Part shown: positions 10,703 to 22,176 of the stretch, one piece after another
Position numbering within the stretch: position 1 is the stretch's first letter
Layout: each line of letters opens with the position of its first letter
Assembly (NCBI GenBank): GCA_030844895.1
Contig: CM061228.1
Span: forward strand, 135,947,068 to 136,011,067
Reading direction: 5' to 3'
Source of the DNA: Ambrosia x helenae
Lineage: Eukaryota; Streptophyta; Magnoliopsida; Asterales; Asteraceae
DNA length: 64,000 bases
Made by a program: the position numbers and the translations under genes
The notes under the pieces: generated by a model
What the model saw: the letters and a program-made list of their open reading frames with translations, nothing else
Databases searched by the model: none
Told to the model about the DNA's origin: nothing

Positions 10703-12475
10703 TTATTTTGCTTGTTGTGCCAAATCTTTCGAGCTTATAAAAGTTCCATGAAATCCATACGGAACTCGTGAAGGGAGTTTAACTGAAGCTTCCATCTCCA
10801 TCGTAACCGCGTTTATAATCTGGAGCTCCGATTTCCATGTCTTTTCATCATGAACGAATGCCAAAACATATCCGTCATCTTCTACCTCTGAGTTCCCACC
10901 ACTAGGGACAAAAAACGGTTCGCCACCGTATCTATTGTCGCCATACATATACTTCTTGAGCTCTCCGCTTACCAAGTCAACCTTCGCAAACCCCGAAACT
11001 TTAGGCCATGGTTCCGCAATGGCGAGGTATGCAAACTGCGTTTTGCGACCGAGTTTGTCACGGTTCACCATACCCGCTTCAAGATTCACTTGTTCGGATT
11101 GTTTAAGGATGCGGCGTTTGGTTGTTGTACGCGTTGTCAAGTTGATACGAATCTCGGATAATATGCTTTCAAGACTTTCGTCCGACTCGTTGAAGATAGA
11201 GTCCGGTGGAGTCATGCATGACCCGATCACCACAACCTCATTCGTCTCCGGTTCTTCCCACGCGTTCCATAAATGAAAACAAAAAGTTTCGGGCGAGTCC
11301 ACCCATATCATGTCATCAGAAGTTGTCGCGGTTTTGGACAGAATCCCAAACCGCGACATTTTATTATTATCATAAACCACAGGTGATCCACCTTTAATCA
11401 TTTCTTGTAACTTAAACACAACTTGTTGATCCGGAACCACAACGAAATTCTCGGTTATTGCGAAATCATGCATCATTGTCGGTACTGGTATCGGTATTTC
11501 AACGTCAGGAGACTTCTCTCCATTTTTCGAAAACTTAAAGTACTTCAAATAAGGCTTTTGCACAACATCATAGCTTAAAGCGAACATGTCACCGGTCACC
11601 GGGTCTATCTTCGGGTGAGCAATCATTGTCGAAGCAAGCTGCTCCGAAAAATCATACCGTCCAACCGTCTCAATATCAGAAGAAGGCGTGATCTTAATAT
11701 GATACGGTAAATCATCTTCAGACATCGCGAGTAACCGGTTGTTAAAATAAACCAAACCCGCGTTCGCAACGCCCATCCCTTTACTATGGTCAACCAAACC
11801 CATCAACGATCGAGCATAAAACAAAGCAAGCCGAGCAACACCCGAATGTCCATGAAGCTCACCGATAGCTTTAGGGAAAACCGGTCTACCCAACTCTTTC
11901 TCTTGAACAAGCCGGTTCGTTTTGGTTAACTTACACGTGTAACTAACGGAGTCACCGTCGAAACTAACTGCATGAACCATACCATCACCATCAAACAAAT
12001 GATGACCGGCTACCGGTTCAAAAAGCGGGTTAGCTCCGTTTCGAACATACACTCCGTTAATACAATTTGGAATAGTGCCACTAACGGTTAAGTTATGTTT
12101 AACTGATTGTTCGGGTACCGGGGCGAAGTTTCCGGATATTTGAACGCTAGGATCGGATGTTTTGGGTAGAGGGACATTGGTTTCGCGTGATATTAAGGCG
12201 TTTTCGAACATATCCAATGCGGTTGCGGCTGCTCGTTGTAGAAAGTTCCATTGCAAGGGTTGGTGTGGAGGTTGTTGGCTTTGTTGGGTGGGAATAGAAG
12301 GTGGGAAATGAAGTAATGATGAGGATAATGAAGAGGATTGTAGAGCAGCACAGTTTATTGTGAATTTTGTACAAGGTTTGGATGGTTTGAAGGTGGTGAA
12401 TTGGGTGGTTTGAGGTTTTGTTATGGAGGAGAAGGAAGATTGGAGTATGGTTGATGTATATGGATTGGTAGCCAT
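10703..12475 (-). CDS. CCD4: Carotenoid cleavage dioxygenase, CCD4 type
   Basis: 590 aa, uninterrupted. CCD enzymes are non-haem iron(II) dioxygenases that cut double bonds of carotenoids; CCD4 works in plastid plastoglobules and lowers carotenoid content of petals and seeds in several plants. All four iron-binding histidines are in place: H287 (AHPK), H336 (MHDF), H401 (FHLWNAWEE) and H576 (FHGTF). The propeller motifs NGVYVRNGANPLFEP and HLFDGDGMVHAV are intact. Residues 1 to about 70 are Ser/Thr/Pro/Gln-rich, as for a chloroplast transit peptide. The ATG at 12475 was chosen over the in-frame one at 12592 because MATNPY starts a plausible transit peptide and the intervening 39 codons are the translated CT-rich leader. 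It is intronless, like Arabidopsis CCD4. Family certain; CCD4 subgroup very likely, from overall resemblance. Confidence 0.93.
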   Translation of the reverse strand: MATNPYTSTILQSSFSSITKPQTTQFTTFKPSKPCTKFTINCAALQSSSLSSSLLHFPPSIPTQQSQQPPHQPLQWNFLQRAAATALDMFENALISRETNVPLPKTSDPSVQISGNFAPVPEQSVKHNLTVSGTIPNCINGVYVRNGANPLFEPVAGHHLFDGDGMVHAVSFDGDSVSYTCKLTKTNRLVQEKELGRPVFPKAIGELHGHSGVARLALFYARSLMGLVDHSKGMGVANAGLVYFNNRLLAMSEDDLPYHIKITPSSDIETVGRYDFSEQLASTMIAHPKIDPVTGDMFALSYDVVQKPYLKYFKFSKNGEKSPDVEIPIPVPTMMHDFAITENFVVVPDQQVVFKLQEMIKGGSPVVYDNNKMSRFGILSKTATTSDDMIWVDSPETFCFHLWNAWEEPETNEVVVIGSCMTPPDSIFNESDESLESILSEIRINLTTRTTTKRRILKQSEQVNLEAGMVNRDKLGRKTQFAYLAIAEPWPKVSGFAKVDLVSGELKKYMYGDNRYGGEPFFVPSGGNSEVEDDGYVLAFVHDEKTWKSELQIINAVTMEMEASVKLPSRVPYGFHGTFISSKDLAQQAK

Positions 12476-12570
12476 TGGAGTGATTTGAAAGTATTGTGTG
12501 TGAGAGAGAGAGAGAGGGGGGAGTGTGGGGAGAGAGGAGAGGGGAGGGGGGAGATAAATAGAGGTCGGTG
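12476..12570 (-). promoter_or_regulatory. Pyrimidine-rich 5' leader of the CCD4 gene
   Basis: On the coding strand this is a CT-rich tract, a common feature of plant leaders, with a weak TATA-like CTATTTATC at its upstream end (12551-12564). Transcript start is not determinable from sequence. Confidence 0.4.
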
Positions 12571-12602
12571 GGGTCCATATTAGCGACAACAAAAGAGAAG
12601 AC

Positions 12603-12608
12603 CACGTG
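12603..12608. promoter_or_regulatory. G-box CACGTG upstream of CCD4
   Basis: A perfect CACGTG lies about 130 bases before the CCD4 start codon. G-boxes bind bZIP and bHLH factors, including light-signalling PIFs. The site is seen; its use is inferred. Confidence 0.4.
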
Positions 12609-14555
12609 TATAATATTTATGTATATGACATGACAAATATGTTTGTGTGTTGAGAGGAGTGAGTGGTGATGTTAGTTAGTTAAAAAGTAATTAGTATGTA
12701 GAATTGTAGAAGTATGAACTTTCAAAGTCGTTTGGTTTAATAATTCCATTCAATTCGTATTTAAAACTCGAATTTGAATTTGAATTTGAATTGAATTTGA
12801 TTTATTCAAGTTTACTTGCAATGCAAGAAATTTTTCTATAAAAAACTGAAAATTAAAAAAACAAATACATGTGAAAATATAAAAGCGGATACTATTCAAT
12901 ATGTTAATAAAATTGAATATGAATATTCTAAAAGGCACGAAATGGAACTAAAAATCTACAATCTATGAAACTTCACTATTGGTAATGATAATGATAACGA
13001 TAATAATACTGAAATACTGAACGTATAAATATAATATAGATTTTGACCCAAATCTCCTAGCATACGAATTGCCCCCACCAACTCAGGTATTTGTTCTACT
13101 TAAAATCTCTAATACTCTTCCACTAATATTCATTCTTATAGCAAAGCTTTGTTGCGTGCAACCTCAACCCTATGACGAGCCGAGTTTAAAATGTCAAATC
13201 AGCTATGACATCATGCGCTGCGACGAATTGTTGCAACATTACACCAATTAACCGTATCATCATAAATAATACCAAAACAATCGACTATTACGACTAAATA
13301 CATTTTGATGGTTGGATAATATATATTATATCCTACCAATAATCCAATCCCGAATAAGTGTCGGCATTATATTTTGGTGGCAATCATCTTTTGAAGCAAG
13401 CGATAGAGATGAGACCACATGGTTAGCACCCAAAGCAAGTTATTCACTTTATCGTATATATGTTAGTTAAATAAGATTTCCAATCATGAAACAAGGGAAT
13501 ATTTTTTAAGGTTTTTGATCACGCAATTTGTCGAAATCAGAAAGTTGATATGTTGTTCGTTGTTGGCAGTTGCCGAATCAATTATTACCCGGTTTAGATT
13601 TTTTTAATTGCACCAATAATATTAAAGATAGTCTTGTTTTATCGATTAAATTTGGATAAAAAAAATAGCGTGTCGATCTTCATATCAAGTTAAACTTGTT
13701 TAATAATTCGAGACAATTTTATAAAAATTAAACATCAATTCTGCACATGGTTTGCCTTATAGCGAATGGCAGTTGTTGCACCACTGAAATCATCTTATTA
13801 CATATTCTTTGCTCCTTACATATAAAGAACTAGATTATCCTCGGGTACGTGTTTTCCGAGATAGACAAATCTAGATCGTTTTTTTCAAAATTGTTTTAAA
13901 TGATCAACATCCGAAAACTCATAAAACCTACTTCTTATTCTACGTGTGCACATTTTGCTCGAGTGAAGTCTCAGTATAAGCTTGTCACTTTCTCAAGACA
14001 ACCAAATTATTCATACTATATTTAGCAACATTTGTATGTGAGGGGAATTCAACTATTGGAAATTGTACAACACATTTATGCATGTATTTTCCTATGTACA
14101 AGCCTTCTTTGCTTGGCTATTTTCTTTTGCTGATTTGCTGCCACGTTTACCTTCTATCTTCTTTCTTTACACGTGCTTTGTAGACTACACACCACCGCCA
14201 TTTTTCTTCTTGCACACAAAATAGTAACCCTAACATCTTCTCTGGTCCCCTTTCTTCAACCAACATGTATATGGCCCCCAAAATGGTTGAGTCATCCCTT
14301 GAGCTACGGGTATTCGTTATTATTTGAGAGCTAGATGTAACTCACTTTATTCCCAAAATGCCATTTTATATCCATCCACAATGCTAAGTGTTCTAAACCA
14401 AACATTCAATGAAAGTGATTTAGATATTGTATTGATATGTTTTTAACATTTTTTACAGGAATTCTTGGAATTGCACATATTCAGGTATTTCATGTTTGGA
14501 TTGAACTGTATATACCATGTTATCATGTTGTCAAATATATGGTATATTCACTTAA
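12609..14555. other. Intergenic, CCD4 upstream region
   Basis: No supported gene. Contains short AATTTG repeats near 12770-12800. The 60-codon ORF at 13069 has no recognisable motif. Confidence 0.5.
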
Positions 14556-15071
14556 TGATTATTATTAAGATCAAAACTAAACAAAGAACCAACTAACAAT
14601 TACACAGAAGACCTCTCAAACTTTCTCTAAACCAACCCAGCAGATCATCAATAGATGATCTGCAATTACACCCAAAAACTAACCTAAACAGATTATGTAA
14701 CCCTAGGTGAAAGAGAGAGTGAACGAGTGAAAGTAATCGAAAAGTTAACAAATGATCTGATCTCAGAGAGAGACTGGAAACACAAAGCTATTTATAGCTC
14801 TCTCACAACTCATTCTTCGAGACAAATAAACGGCTGAGATTGAAACAAATATGAACGATCAACGGGTGAAACACATTTGTGTTTGTTTCACCCGGATTGC
14901 CACCGTGGCACTAACACCAGGCTTGGGCCATAACGTACTAGGCCATTCACTTCATAATGGGCTTCTTATCATGGGCTTCTAATCACGAACAGATTCTGGA
15001 CACAGACTCTTGGGCTCTTGACTTGATCACTTGAACACTCTTCGACTCTGGACTAGATCTTGTACTCAACA
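14556..15071 (-). mobile_element. Solo LTR, Copia-like
   Basis: On the minus strand it begins TGTTGAGTACAAGATC and ends TTGATCTTAATAATAATCA (TG..CA), 516 bases. A TATA box lies at 14789-14796 (TATAAATA on the minus strand), followed by CT-rich sequence. TTAA occurs on both outer sides and may be part of the target duplication; a full 5-bp duplication is not perfect. No internal coding region adjoins it. Confidence 0.65.
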
Positions 15072-15500
15072 TTAACATGTAAATCAAAAATAAAGTGTAT
15101 AAGTATAAGTATATAAAAGTGAAGAATATATAAAAATATATCTATATATTTTAACACATGTCGTTTGTAATCAGATTTGTTGGCTTCTCATATGTTTCGG
15201 GTGACAATAGTATAGGTTTGTCACTTGATTGACGATGTACATGTTAATGTTCATGACTTACGATTAAAGTTTCTATTTGTTTTTAATCGGCTTTGTATAA
15301 GCTATATCAAATAGAAATTACAATTATGTGATTTCCGGTAGCATCAGTGCTAAAGTTTTAGCTAATTTAGAAGACAAGATGGTTAAAATTCATGTTTTTA
15401 GCTCACCATATAAGCAAAAATTGAAGTTTTAATGAAGAGATGATAGATTACATTAGGTAGACATGAACCGCTAACATAACTTAATAATAATAAGGGAAAT
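15072..15500. other. Intergenic, nothing recognised
   Basis: AT-rich with no ORF or repeat structure that can be supported. Confidence 0.45.
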
Positions 15501-15552
15501 TGGATATTAATAACTTAAACTATTCGAAATTGGTCGTTGGCATCCTAAACTA

Positions 15553-15805
15553 AAAAATTGGCCATATATAACCTGTACTATTAACCTATTGGATTCTAGC
15601 ACCCAATTTGAGTTAAGTCACTAAACCAGTTAGTGTTTTGGCTGGCGTGACACCTCCAATCTGACGTGGCATGCTGACACGGCACCCACAATCTGATTTG
15701 GCATGTTGACGTGGCACCCCCAATCTAACTGGGTTAGTGACTTAACTCAAATTGGGTGCTAGAATCCAATAGGTTAATAGTACAGGTTATATATGGCCAA
15801 TATTT
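15553..15805. mobile_element. Foldback element (MITE-like)
   Basis: Left arm from TTGGCCATATATAACCTGTA through the ACCCAATTTGAGTTAAGTCA block is repeated in inverse at 15720-15803. The loop contains repeated GACGTGGCA-type units. The left flank (15495-15552) resembles 61318-61360, so the element is part of a family in this genome. No clear target duplication. Confidence 0.6.
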
Positions 15806-16640
15806 GTATTCAATGGAAAAAACCGACGAGTAACTGATAATCTGTTTAGAGGCAAGACCCCGATCACTCCATCATGATCTATCTACTTGTTGCCCTCATC
15901 CACCACTGACCATCGATTTTTTTAAAGTTGTGTGTGAATCCTATTTTCATCTCCTTAGGATTCAGAACTGAAATAGCCAAATGGGGTTTCCTTAAAGTTT
16001 AGGAATTTTGGGATGATAAGCTTGATATGGTTTTGTAAATGGTCTTTGTGAGGTCTATAGCAACAGAGTTGGGTTTTGTTTATCAGATAAGATGGGTTTC
16101 GATTTTTCCAGTAGCAAGGTGAAGGTGGTGTTTGGGTTGTTCAAAAAGAGAAAATGAGTTTACTCTTATTAAAATAAATAAATAAATAGGTGAAACAACA
16201 AAACTACCCTTAACTTAACTTTCAAATAAAGATGAAGTTAGTCATTATTTGGATGAAAAGAGCAGGATTTGAAAATTTCAAGGAAATGGACGAGGAAAAA
16301 TAAACATTTTGGATGAAACTAGCAAAAGTAGTCGAACGACAAAGACAAAGATAACAATTTACTATTGTCACAACCACAACTACCCACCCCAAGCATCGTT
16401 TCCCCCATTAATGATGTTCGAAGTGCATATCTAATCTGGGTGTTGTTCTGGTGTAGTTCAGATCTGGGTGTTTTTTGTGGTGGAGGTTCCGATGGGTGAG
16501 GGTCGTTGTAGTGGAGGTTCCGGTGAGGTGGGTGGGTGGTACGGTGGTGGTACGGTGGTGGTCGGTTGGGGTGAGGGAGAGACGATGGATGAGGGTCGTT
16601 TCTTCTGTGTGTGCATACATACATATAATAATAATATAAA
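15806..16640. other. Intergenic, low-complexity stretches, no gene seen
   Basis: Contains a GGTGG-rich stretch at 16480-16570 that yields a His/Pro/Thr-rich minus-strand frame (16319-16659). That frame is a low-complexity artefact and probably internal sequence of the MULE whose end lies at 16816. Confidence 0.4.
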
Positions 16641-16816
16641 ATAATGGTATTTTAGTCATTTAATGAAAACTAACTGAGAAAATCTAACCAAGTTAGTAAA
16701 TTGGACTCAGATGGTTACAAATTGAAAAATCAGGTGCTCAGATAGTTAAACATTTTCGTTTTGGATTCAACTGGTTAAAACCACCAAAACATAGGGACTC
16801 AAATAGTAATTTTCTC
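16640..16816. mobile_element. Terminal inverted repeat of a MULE, right end only
   Basis: The outer end read inward is GAGAAAATTACTATTTGAGT followed by CCCTATGTTTT. It matches the MuDR-like TIR ending at 36048 (GAGATAATTACTATTTGCGT). The opposite end was not found. Confidence 0.5.
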
Positions 16817-17503
16817 TAATCATTACTAAGCCCTCATATCATTACATTCATCATAACATGTAATGATATGTAAATAAAATTTTTGATTTCAGTATATATG
16901 TAATTTATGAAGCTTGGGAAGGGGAAATATGCAAATAAAATTTTAACTTGGGTATATATATAATTTATGAAGTTTGGAGGGTGATATATGTAATTGCCCC
17001 TAAATAATTAGTTATGACTAATTAAATATAAATAAGCTAAAAACATAAGGTATGGTCCAAAAATAATATTTTTTTTGTGAAAAATAATTATTTTATGATG
17101 TAAAAGAGTGAAAATAATTTTTCCATAATTTTTTCTCAATTTATTTGTATTTAAAACATATTTAATGAATTTAAATCATATTTTAATGATTAAAATTGAT
17201 AAAAACAGCAAAAACAACTATTTTCTAGAAATATAAATTTTATATCAATTTATCATACTTAGAAATAATTTTCCAGAAATTTTGGGATCAAAATCATTAA
17301 AAATGAATTTTTAATCAATTAAATATGATTAAAACAATTTAAATTAATATAATTATGTAAATAAGATATTTTCCACAAACTAAAAAGATGATAATTTTCT
17401 ATGAGGTGTCAAGACACTACACCTAAAATTTCATGATTTTTGGAGCAAAAATGAATTTATTATGGATTTTTAAAGATTTACACATATAATATAAATAATA
17501 AAC

Positions 17504-17506
<3 letters not shown>

Positions 17507-17537
<31 letters not shown>
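17507..17537. repeat. (AAT)n microsatellite
   Basis: About ten AAT units inside LTR3. Confidence 0.85.
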
Positions 17538-17541
<4 letters not shown>

Positions 17542-17560
17542 AAACGATCTGAAAGGGACC

Positions 17561-17640
17561 TGCTGGGAATCGAACTTGGTCCTTTAACTTCACACAACAA
17601 CACCACCACCACTAGTCTACAAGATCATTTTGTTAATAGG
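17561..17640 (-). other. tRNA-like module in LTR3
   Basis: The minus strand reads TAGACTAGTGGTGGTGG (A-box-like), then CAAGTTCGATTCCCAGC (B-box-like) about 30 bases on. Confidence 0.45.
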
Positions 17641-18053
17641 TTTTAATAGAATTATATTTATATAATATAAACAACTTCATCTTCTTCCCCAAATACAAAC
17701 CCTAACCCTAGATTTCTAACACCTTCACTTCATCATCAATGGATCCCGATTATAGAGGGCTTTCGAATAGGATTGAATAAGGAACAAAACGGCAATAAAA
17801 GATTGGACTTACAAACTCGTTTAAGTGTCGAAAAGTAAGCTTCAAGAACCGACACTAATAAGCACGATTACACCTCTTTTTGGACGTGTTTTCTGTGATG
17901 TTTTTGTGGGTTTGGAACATGTTTAAGTGCAGAAAACTAATAGTATACTTGGTTTATATATTGGACGATCCAAAGGCTCGTTTTTAAGGCGATTTATTAT
18001 TCCAGTTGTTTCACCTTTAACCCCGAATTAAAAGTTGAATAATCACGCGTTTA

Positions 18054-18557
18054 TAGGGGTGTAAACTAGCCGAGCCGAGCCCGACTGGGCTCGAGCTCGG
18101 CTTGTCATGGTTTTATGAAGCTCGAGCTCGGCTTGGTTCGAGCCTACAATCTTGAGCTCGAGCTCAGCTCGCTAGCAAAATCAAAAGCTCGAGCTCGGCT
18201 CGGCTCGAGGTGATTTGAGAACAATCTTACACGAGCTCAAAGCTCGGCTTGAGATCGCAAAAGCTCAGCTCGCGAGTGTTATTAAATGGGCCTATGAAAT
18301 AAGGACTTGGGCTTTGGAGATGTGAGCTATAAATTATAAAAGATATATGAAAAACTTATAATTATGTTTGGGCTCGTTTAGGCTCGCGAGCCCAATCGAG
18401 CTTTGTATATAGGGCTCAAGCTCGGGCTCGATAACTAAACGAGCCATATTTCAGGCTCGAGCTCGGGCTCGGGCTCGTTAAGGCTCGGCTCGTTCGAGCT
18501 TTTTACCAAGTCGATCTCGGGTAGCTCTCAAGCCGCTATGTGTCATTTACACCCCTG
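18054..18557. mobile_element. hAT-type MITE nested in LTR3
   Basis: 504 bases. Ends are TAGGGGTGTAAA and TTTACACCCCTG, flanked by a perfect 8-bp duplication CGCGTTTA (18046-18053 and 18558-18565). The interior is made of repeated GCTCGAGCTCGG-like palindromic units. Confidence 0.85.
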
Positions 18558-19934
18558 CGCGTTTATGGTCGTTTTTATCATTCAAATTTGTGCATATGGA
18601 GTGGAGAAACATATAGGTATCAATTTCTAGCCTTAAAACGCATTAAAAATCGTTGAAAACCCCTCGCCGGAGCTCGCTGGAATTCCGGCTGGAGCACCCG
18701 CCGGAAAAAACGTTTTTGTGCAGAATTTTTTTTTCAAACTAGGAATTTTCAATAAAAATGTTTAATAAAAACTCTAATAGTTTAAACATTTTTTTTCTTT
18801 ATATTATAAAAACTTCCCGGTTAAAGCTTTAACGTTTCTCCAAACTTTTCTAACGAGTTTATCATACGCATTTTAACTTATAAATCTTTTCACGAAAAAT
18901 ATAAATTTATATTAGAATTGAAAATTATGAAACCCACTCAAACGTCCAAGTATAATCGTTTACGATTTATAACTACAACCAAACAAGGATATAATGATGA
19001 CAAAATTTGACGTTTTATTAGCATTCAAAACGATTAACGTACAAGGACTAAAATGCAAATACCAAACACGTTTTCAAACATACACAGTCATGGTCTGGAC
19101 AACCAAGGGCAAAATAACCAACGGGTTATCACTCAACACACTTGTATGCGTCTTATGATAGGTCGCCGGTAGTTGGGACTGTCATCACATAGAAGACGCA
19201 CTCTAAGGTGAGTTTCATGGCCCCCACTACTTACACACTTTCTCATGGGGGAGAAATATGCTACACACTTGTTTACTTAAAGATCATTAATTTATTACTA
19301 TTGTTATCATTTGTTTACTATGCGACTCATCTAAATCCCAAGGGAACCACTAATATGGGTATATAGCGAGGAAATGTAGATAGATCTATTGGGCTTGACA
19401 AACCCCACCCGGGTCAACTAGAGGTTGGACGGGTGCATATTGTTTCAAACACACAGGGCTTATCGGGGATGATGGTAATCTCGAGGGTACACACTTTATT
19501 GAGTAACAACACAGTTGGCAATTGTTTCAATCGAAGTAGTAATATACTTAACGTCTAGCGAACGTTTGATAAAATAGTAAAATGGATATGATCTTTCACA
19601 CATATGTTACTTATTTTTGCAAAACCTGTACTAGCATTAGTATGCTGACACATTTGAGTATGTTTTCTCAGGTCGCTAAGGTAACCGCACAAAATTAGGA
19701 TGCACAGGAGTCCATCGCATCCATTTATCATTACAATGTCGGATTTACAACTTAAAACCATTTTGAACTTATTATTTTGAAACTTGGTCTGTAAACCTTA
19801 TTTATGCTTCCGCTATGATTCTGAAATGCATGGTTGTGTTTACGTTATTTTCTCATATAGATGTCGTGTATTGTGACTGATAACTTGGATCTTGGTTTGT
19901 CACGCGCCTCGCAAGTGAAACTTGAGGGTGTGAC

Positions 19935-20304
19935 ATTTAAATCGTTGAATTAGGGTCTTATCAAATATATGATAACGAAATGAACTTGGAATGAGTTTAA
20001 TCAACTCAGTAGGATATAAATTGGCTTTCATATGCCTAGGCTTGTTCATCAAGTCAAATAAGTCGTATTTCATGTAAATAAAATATGATTTTGAAGTATG
20101 TATTCGAATTCGATCCGAATTTGAATTAAATAAGAATAAGCTTATTCAAATTCAAGTAGAATTTCGGCTTATTCAAATTAGGAAAAAGTTATAGAAAAGT
20201 TAGTACTAAATTCTAATTTTCTTAAATTTTAATAACTAACACATACATAGTTAAAACAATCCAAAAACAACATTAAAGCAACCCTATCAATGATGAAATT
20301 AAGT
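19935..20304. other. Spacer, nothing recognised
   Basis: AT-rich sequence between LTR3 and the GRF-carrying MULE, no ORF. Confidence 0.5.
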
Positions 20305-20314
20305 TTATCAAAAC

Positions 20315-22052
20315 GAGTAAATTACTAAAACCATCCGTGTGGTTTGGCCCATTATGCCACTCTAGCCCAAACTTTTAAAAATTGCTTAAACAACCCCTGA
20401 CTTTTGAGAAAATAAGCCAAAACAGTTCAACGACTTGACCCATTTAAGTTTTTAACGTTAACTCAGGGGCAATTGCGTCAACTCACTTATTATTTTTAAA
20501 TCAGTTAACTCGGTTATCCCCTTTATAAACCCTGTAATTTCCCCCAAACCATTGTAAACCCTAATTTCAAAACTAACGACCCAATTTGTTTTTCCCTCCC
20601 AATTCGATCTGTAATCAAGATGGTTGTTTGCTCATGTGGTGCTGGAACTGTTATCAAGACTTTGTGGAGACCAGTAAACCTTGTCCGACAGTTCTATTGT
20701 TGTAATCGAAAGGTAAGTTTTCCAATTGAAAACATAAAGTTATTAATTTTTCAATTTCTAACCAATGTGTGCTGATAGGGAGGTGGTTGTGGCTTTGTTG
20801 CTTGGGTGGATTATCATTGTGTGCATGAGATGGCCCTTTCAAACCTGTCTGTCGAAAAATGCAAGATTGACACAGTGCAACAAAAGATTGAAGATGTATT
20901 TGGGTGTAACTTGGGCGTTAATCATTTTGTATTGTGTGTCATTTGGGTCAGACAATTCAAATGGGTCAAATAGTAAGTAATTGTGCTTGTATTTCTGTTG
21001 AAATTCTCATGTATCAGTTTCATGAATGAATGAATGTTGTTTCAATGCAATTGTTTTAGCTAATTGTTATGGAAATGTAATGTGTCTAAACTATAAGAAA
21101 GGTGTGTGAACTATAATGCTGCCTATGAAATGTGTCCGAACTATAATGCAGCCTATGAAGTTGAACAAATGGGTCATGCAGTTTTGTAGTATTGTTCAAA
21201 TGGGTCAAGAAATATGCAGGTTTGCAAACATTTGGTACATGCACATGGTTGATGCACACTGATGCAGCCTATTTACTTGTGCACAAATGGGTCATGTAGT
21301 TGTCATATTGATTAACCCAAATGGGTCATATGTAGTATTCATCAAATCAAATGTTATGGGTCAGCAACATTAAACATCATGGGTCACCTACAAATGTGTA
21401 GTGGTTTTGAAAGTCAAGTTTTTCAAATGGGTCATGGGTCAATTGCAAAAGTCACAATCTTTTGCTCAAATCTACTGAACAACATACATTTAGTGGCAAT
21501 AACATAAAACAACATAAGGCATTCATAACATTCAAAATTTGACCATAATGGTCATAAATAAATCAACCAAGACCCATAAGTTTCTAGAGTCAACACACAA
21601 CCAAAATACATAAACATAATATTGTTCAAAAGTCAAGACACAACCAACACAGCCTATTAATCAACCACTTGTGATCCACCATCCTGAGTGTCATTACCAC
21701 CACCATCACGTACAACTGTCACTGCCACTGCCAACCTGGGTAGTCTTCTTCAGCTTGCATGATATCTTGTTATGCCCTTACTGCTTGCAGAGAACACAAG
21801 TCACTGTCTGACATTTTCTTGGCAGTTTACCTCTGTCTGGAATGATTGGCCCTGTAGATCGACTGATTTAAAAATAATAAGTGAGTTGACGAAATTGTCC
21901 CTGACTCGGCGTAAAAAAATTAACTGGGTTAAGTCGTTGGACTGTTTTGTCATATTTTCTCAAAATTTAGAGACTGTTCAAACAATTTTTAAAAGTTTGG
22001 GTTGGAGTTGCATATTGGACCAACCCACAGAGACGGATTTGATAATTTACTC
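20315..22052. mobile_element. Non-autonomous MULE carrying a GRF zinc-finger gene (Pack-MULE-like)
   Basis: 1738 bases with ends GAGTAAATTAC and GTAAATTATC-type inverse (ATAATTTACTC), inverted repeats of about 190 bases (20315-20505 against 21865-22052), and a perfect 10-bp duplication TTATCAAAAC on both sides (20305-20314, 22053-22062). MULE duplications are usually 8-11 bp. No transposase. Inside lies an intron-containing GRF-type gene (20620-20973) and a region dense in AAATGGGTCA motifs (21140-21480). Confidence 0.85.
20620..20973 (+). CDS. Small GRF-type zinc-finger protein, inside a MULE
   Basis: Two exons, 20620-20712 and 20779-20973, joined by an intron with GTAAGT..GATAG ends, give 95 aa. 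The product starts MVVCSCGAGTVIKTLWRP and continues RQFYCCNRK-GGGCGFVAWVD: the GRF zinc-finger pattern, with CxC, the R-x-FY-x-C block and the GGCGF.W block. Ligands are probably C4, C6, C27 or C28 and C35. GRF fingers occur in plant topoisomerase III and APE2-type proteins, where they bind single-stranded DNA; small plant proteins of this type are numerous and of unknown role. The reading frame is intact across the splice. Its position between MULE inverted repeats suggests capture by the transposon. A further intron after 20973 is possible, since TAGTAAG follows. Confidence 0.7.
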
Positions 22053-22176
22053 TTATCAAAACCGGGTGACCTTGTGCATGTATGTCGTGAACGCATGATT
22101 GTCTTTTGAATCTTACTTTGATTCAAACCCTCAACTACTCACCCCTAGGACACATTCCCTTTAAATATAAATACTG

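Larger units (their letters stand above)
17000..19934. mobile_element. Long LTR-like sequence (LTR3), related to LTR1 and the solo LTR
   Basis: The right end reads ..GAGGGTGTGACA at 19934, the complement of a TGTCACACCC start. A tRNA-like module lies at 17561-17640, an (AAT)n tract at 17507-17537, and a block near 19140-19260 resembles the GCTAAGGTGAGTTT segment of the other LTRs. The left end is not clear and no target duplication was found. A hAT MITE (18054-18557) is nested within it. Confidence 0.5.

Noticed and set aside
10935..11397. Plus-strand ORFs of 113 and 63 codons within the CCD4 gene
   Set aside because: Antisense shadows of a strongly conserved minus-strand gene; no independent motif.
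12147..12605. 152-codon minus-strand ORF overlapping the CCD4 5' end
   Set aside because: Another frame of the CCD4 transit-peptide region and CT-rich leader.
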